Positions 60,452 to 64,000 of a DNA stretch of 64,000 nucleotides are shown here, one piece after another. Position numbers and translations under genes: made by a program. Positions within the stretch are counted from its first letter, which is position 1. The number at the start of each line of letters is the position of its first letter. Below the pieces are notes generated by a model that saw only the letters and a program-made list of their open reading frames with translations, searched no databases and was not told where the DNA came from. Origin of the DNA: Naasia sp. (GTDB lineage Bacteria > Actinomycetota > Actinomycetes > Actinomycetales > Microbacteriaceae); the NCBI GenBank assembly GCA_025463675.1, contig JAODAX010000045.1, forward strand, positions 1-64,000. The letters run 5' to 3'.

Positions 60452-61642
60452 ATGCGAGTGGATCTGCTGACGAGGGAGTACCCGCCGGAGGTGTACGGCG
60501 GAGCCGGCGTGCACGTGGCGGAACTGGTCCGTGCCCTGCGCGGCGACATCGACGTCCGAGTGCGGTGCTTCGGCAAGCCGCGCGACGAGGAGGGCACCAC
60601 CGCCTACCTCGTCCCCGGCCCGCTCGCGAACGCGAACCCGAGCCTCGCGACCCTGGGAGTCGACCTGCAGATGGCCTCCGACGCCGGGGGAGCGGACCTC
60701 GTGCACTCGCACACCTGGTACGCGAACGCCGCGGGCCGGCTGGCCGCGATGTTGCACGACATCCCGCACATCCTGACCGCGCACAGCCTGGAGCCGCTGC
60801 GGCCGTGGAAGGCCGAGCAGCTGGGCGGCGGCTACCGCATCTCCAGCTGGATCGAGCGGGAGGCTTTCGAGACCGCCGACGCGGCCATCGCGGTGAGCGA
60901 GGGGATGCGCCGGGACATCCTCCGCTCGTACCCCGCGATCGACCCGGCCAAGGTGCACGTGGTCTACAACGGCATCGACCTCGAACAGTGGGGTCCGGTC
61001 GAGGACGACGGCCTGCTGCGCGAACTCGGCATCGACCCCGACCGGCCGTCGGTCGTGTTCGTCGGCCGGATCACCCGCCAGAAGGGCCTGCCCTATCTGC
61101 TCCGCGCCGTGCGCAGCCTGCCTGCGGAGGTGCAGCTCGTGCTCTGCGCGGGGGCGCCGGACACCCCGGAGATCGCGACCGAGGTCGCCGACGCCGTGCG
61201 CGTGCTGCAGGGCGAGCGCACCGGGGTGGTGTGGCTCGACCGCCTGCTCAGTCGGCACGAGCTCTGCACCGTGCTGACCGCCGCGACCACCTTCGTCTGC
61301 CCGTCTGTCTACGAGCCGCTCGGCATCGTGAACCTGGAGGCGATGGCCTGCGGCGCGGCGGTGGTGGGCACCGCGACCGGCGGCATCCCGGAGGTCGTCG
61401 AGGACGGCGTGACCGGCCGGCTGGTGCCCATCGAGCAGGTCGACGACGGCAGCGGCACACCCCTCGATCCGGACCGCTTCGTGGCCGATCTGGCGCGCAC
61501 GCTGACCGAGGTGGTGAGCGACCCGGACACCGCAGGTCGGTACGGTCAGGCGGGCCGTCGACGGGCCGAGGAGGAGTTCGGCTGGCAGCGCATCGCGGCC
61601 GACACGCTGGCCGTCTACCAGTCGGTGCTGGCCGGTCGCTGA
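60452..61642 (+). CDS. glgA: Glycogen synthase, actinobacterial GlgA/GlgM type (GT4)
   Basis: MRVDLLTREYPPEVYGGAGVHVAELVRAL ... FVGRITRQKGLPYLL ... CPSVYEPLGIVNLEAMACG; divergent from glgC. Confidence 0.93.
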   Translation: MRVDLLTREYPPEVYGGAGVHVAELVRALRGDIDVRVRCFGKPRDEEGTTAYLVPGPLANANPSLATLGVDLQMASDAGGADLVHSHTWYANAAGRLAAMLHDIPHILTAHSLEPLRPWKAEQLGGGYRISSWIEREAFETADAAIAVSEGMRRDILRSYPAIDPAKVHVVYNGIDLEQWGPVEDDGLLRELGIDPDRPSVVFVGRITRQKGLPYLLRAVRSLPAEVQLVLCAGAPDTPEIATEVADAVRVLQGERTGVVWLDRLLSRHELCTVLTAATTFVCPSVYEPLGIVNLEAMACGAAVVGTATGGIPEVVEDGVTGRLVPIEQVDDGSGTPLDPDRFVADLARTLTEVVSDPDTAGRYGQAGRRRAEEEFGWQRIAADTLAVYQSVLAGR

Positions 61643-61681
61643 CGGGCGGGGCGACCTGACCGAATCGATAAGGTGGAGCCC

Positions 61682-62464
61682 ATGGCCACGGTTCTCCAAC
61701 TGTCCGACGTGTCGGTCACCCGCGAGGGCACCACAATCCTCGACTCGGTGGACTGGACGGTGGACAGCTCGGAGCGGTGGGTCATCCTGGGGCCCAACGG
61801 CGCCGGCAAGACGACCCTTCTGCAGATCGCGGCCGCGCTGCTGCACCCGAGTCGGGGCACCGCGACGGTGCTCGACCAGCGCCTCGGCGGCACCGACCTG
61901 TTCGAGCTGCGGCCCCGCATCGGCTTCGCCTCGACGGCGATGGCGCGGCGGATCCCGGCCTCCGAGTCCGTCCTCGACGTCGTCCTCACGGCGGCCTATT
62001 CGGTCACCGGGCGCTGGAACGAGCAGTACGACGACCTCGACGTGCGGCGTGCGCAGCGGGTGCTGGGGGAGTGGAAGCTCGGTCATCTGGAGAGCCGCCG
62101 GTTCGGTGAGCTGAGCGACGGCGAGCAGAAGCGCGTCCAGATCGCCCGATCGGTGATGACCGACCCGGAGCTGCTGCTGCTCGATGAGCCCGCCGCGAGC
62201 CTGGACCTCGGCGCCCGCGAGGAGCTGCTGCAGCTGCTGGGCGGCTACGCGAGTTCGCCGTACGCGCCCGGCATCATCATGGTCACCCATCACGTCGAGG
62301 AGATCCCGCGGGGCTTCACTCACGGCCTGCTGTTGGCCACGGGCAAGGTGGTGGCCGCCGGCCCCATCGCCGAGGTGCTCACATCGGACGTGCTGTCCTC
62401 CGCGTTCGGCCTGTCCCTGCAGATCACGAACGACGACGGCCGGTTCGCCGCGCGCGCGGGCTGA
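61682..62464 (+). CDS. ABC transporter ATP-binding protein
   Basis: VILGPNGAGKTTLLQIAAALLHPSRG ... LSDGEQKRVQIARSVMTDPELLLLDEPAASLD. Confidence 0.92.
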   Translation: MATVLQLSDVSVTREGTTILDSVDWTVDSSERWVILGPNGAGKTTLLQIAAALLHPSRGTATVLDQRLGGTDLFELRPRIGFASTAMARRIPASESVLDVVLTAAYSVTGRWNEQYDDLDVRRAQRVLGEWKLGHLESRRFGELSDGEQKRVQIARSVMTDPELLLLDEPAASLDLGAREELLQLLGGYASSPYAPGIIMVTHHVEEIPRGFTHGLLLATGKVVAAGPIAEVLTSDVLSSAFGLSLQITNDDGRFAARAG

Positions 62465-62484
62465 CTGTTCCCCGCAGGCTCTGC

Positions 62485-62516
62485 TAAACTCGTCTGTCGG
62501 CCGTTCGGCCACAGAC
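62485..62516 (+). promoter_or_regulatory. rpmE2 promoter -10 (TGcTAAACT) and overlapping/leader hairpin
   Basis: TAAACT at 62485-62490; hairpin GTCTGT-c-GGCC-GTTC-GGCC-ACAGAC at 62492-62516. Confidence 0.5.
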
Positions 62517-62551
62517 TTCCATCATTCCGTCAGATCAGAGGTTCGTTCGCC

Positions 62552-62803
62552 ATGAAGTCCGGCATCCACCCCGAGTACGCCCCGGTCGTCTTCCGCGACC
62601 TCGCCTCCGGGGAGACCTTCCTCACCCGTTCCACCGTCTCGAGCGCGAAGACGATGGAATGGGAGGACGGCAACACCTACCCGGTCATCGACGTCGAGAT
62701 CTCGTCCGCGTCGCACCCGTTCTACACGGGCAAGCAGCGCATCATGGACTCCGCCGGCCGTGTCGAGAAGTTCAACTCGCGCTACAAGGGCTTCGGCAAG
62801 TAG
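62552..62803 (+). CDS. rpmE2: 50S ribosomal protein L31 type B
   Basis: [31 protein letters not shown]...[30 protein letters not shown]; lacks the Zn-binding Cys residues. Confidence 0.95.
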   Translation: MKSGIHPEYAPVVFRDLASGETFLTRSTVSSAKTMEWEDGNTYPVIDVEISSASHPFYTGKQRIMDSAGRVEKFNSRYKGFGK

Positions 62804-62823
62804 TCCGCGCAACCAGCTTCGTC

Positions 62824-62849
62824 AAGGGCGTCCCGGTTGGGGCGCCCTT
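62824..62849 (+). terminator. Hairpin downstream of rpmE2
   Basis: aagggcg ... cgccctt inverted repeat. Confidence 0.5.
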
Positions 62850-62885
62850 CGTCGTTCCCCCACGTCGAGGACGTACCCTCCTTCC

Positions 62886-64000
62886 ATGACCAGCACCACC
62901 CTGACGACGCTCAACGCCCAGGTATCGCTCGGCTCGCGCTTCGCCACCGAGTTCCCGGAGCTTGCGCTGCCGTGGCAGGCCGATGAGGCGCCGGAGCCGA
63001 AGCTGCTGGCGCTCAACCTGCCGCTCGCCGCGGAGCTCGGCCTCGACGCCGATCTCCTGCGGTCCGAAGAGGGACTCCGGCTCCTCGTCGGGACCGCGGT
63101 GCCGGAGGGGGCGGTGCCGGTCGCCCAGGCGTACGCCGGCCACCAGTTCGGCGGCTTCTCGCCGCGGCTCGGCGACGGCCGCGCGCTGCTGCTCGGGGAG
63201 CTGACCGCCCGGGACGGGGCGCTCCGCGACCTGCATCTGAAAGGCTCCGGACGCACCCCCTTCTCCCGCGGCGCCGACGGCCTCGCCGCCGTAGGCCCGA
63301 TGCTGCGCGAATACCTGGTCAGCGAGGCGATGCACGCGCTCGGCATCCCGACCACGCGTTCGCTCGCGGTGGTCGCCACCGGCCGGCAGGTGCGCCGCGA
63401 ACGCTGGCTGCCAGGCGCGGTGCTCACCCGGGTCGCGTCGAGCCATCTGCGAGTCGGCTCCTTCCAGTACGCCGCCTCCACCGGCGACACGGAGCTGGTG
63501 CGTCGGCTGGCCGACGAGGCCATCGCCCGACACCATCCTGCGGCCGCGGAGGCGGAGAACCGGTACCTGGGTCTGCTCGACGCGGTCCTCGAAGCGCAGG
63601 CGGACCTGGTCGGGCGCTGGATGCTCGTCGGCTTCGTGCACGGCGTCATGAACACCGACAACACCACTATCTCCGGCGAGACCATCGACTACGGCCCTTG
63701 CGCCTTCCTCGACGGCTTCGACGCCGCCGCCGTGTTCAGCTCGATCGACACCGGCGGGCGGTACGCCTTCCGCAACCAGCCGGCCGTCCTCCAGTGGAAC
63801 CTCACCCGGTTCGCCGAGACGATCCTTTCCCTCCTCGCCGAGACCGAGGAGGAGGCCATCGCCGTGGCCACCGACCGGCTGAACGCGTTCCCGCCCCGCT
63901 ACGTCGCCATCTGGTCGGCCGGGATGCGCGCCAAGCTCGGCCTGGCGCCCGTCGAGCAGGAGGAGGTGGACGCGCTGGTCGCGGACCTGCTGCCGCTGCT
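62886..64000 (+). CDS. selO: Protein adenylyltransferase SelO / YdiU family (3' truncated by window)
   Basis: [54 protein letters not shown] ... [24 protein letters not shown] ... [24 protein letters not shown]; no stop before 64000. Confidence 0.92.
   Translation, partial: MTSTTLTTLNAQVSLGSRFATEFPELALPWQADEAPEPKLLALNLPLAAELGLDADLLRSEEGLRLLVGTAVPEGAVPVAQAYAGHQFGGFSPRLGDGRALLLGELTARDGALRDLHLKGSGRTPFSRGADGLAAVGPMLREYLVSEAMHALGIPTTRSLAVVATGRQVRRERWLPGAVLTRVASSHLRVGSFQYAASTGDTELVRRLADEAIARHHPAAAEAENRYLGLLDAVLEAQADLVGRWMLVGFVHGVMNTDNTTISGETIDYGPCAFLDGFDAAAVFSSIDTGGRYAFRNQPAVLQWNLTRFAETILSLLAETEEEAIAVATDRLNAFPPRYVAIWSAGMRAKLGLAPVEQEEVDALVADLLPL

Noticed and set aside
60374-62512. 712-aa minus-strand ORF opposite glgA and an ABC ATPase
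   Set aside because: Shadow frame; no domain signature.

Overview
The window is a 64 kb high-GC actinobacterial chromosomal segment. Gene order and protein sequences suggest Microbacteriaceae, possibly Leifsonia-like; this is from recall, no search was run. Most of it is core genome. In order: rpsA 3' end, coaE, uvrB, uvrA-uvrC, rapZ, whiA, sod, gap-pgk-tpiA, secG, rbpA; the pentose-phosphate operon tkt-tal-pgi-zwf-opcA-pgl; ctaB and ctaA; sufB-sufD-Rieske-sufC-DUF59; bioY; an ABC-F ATPase; a polyamine-related block (agmatine deiminase, YtcJ-type amidohydrolase, potABCD-like transporter, DAO/PuuB-like oxidase); SURF1, DUF3099 and fabG; then serB, glgC, glgA, an ABC ATPase, rpmE2 and a partial selO. 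The accessory part is 43.8-58.4 kb, two divergent operons lying between the convergent core genes fabG and serB. One operon encodes an aldehyde dehydrogenase, an acetoacetyl-CoA-synthetase-like ligase, an atypical OadA/PycB-like carboxyltransferase, a biotin carboxylase, a BCCP and a 38-aa leader-proximal small ORF. The other encodes a HAD phosphatase, an IclR regulator, a Tm-1-like/UPF0261 protein, two class-III aminotransferases and an APC permease. I read this as an uncharacterised amine or amino-acid catabolic system with a three-component biotin carboxylase, and it is the best candidate for a new system here. Other points: RecA-NDp (PafBC-type) DNA-damage promoter motifs directly upstream of uvrB and uvrA, both apparently leaderless; a membrane-protein gene with two compensating frameshifts beside a truncated hemerythrin-like remnant; no yvcK between rapZ and whiA; a serB lacking a canonical start codon; and a hairpin at the rpmE2 promoter/leader.
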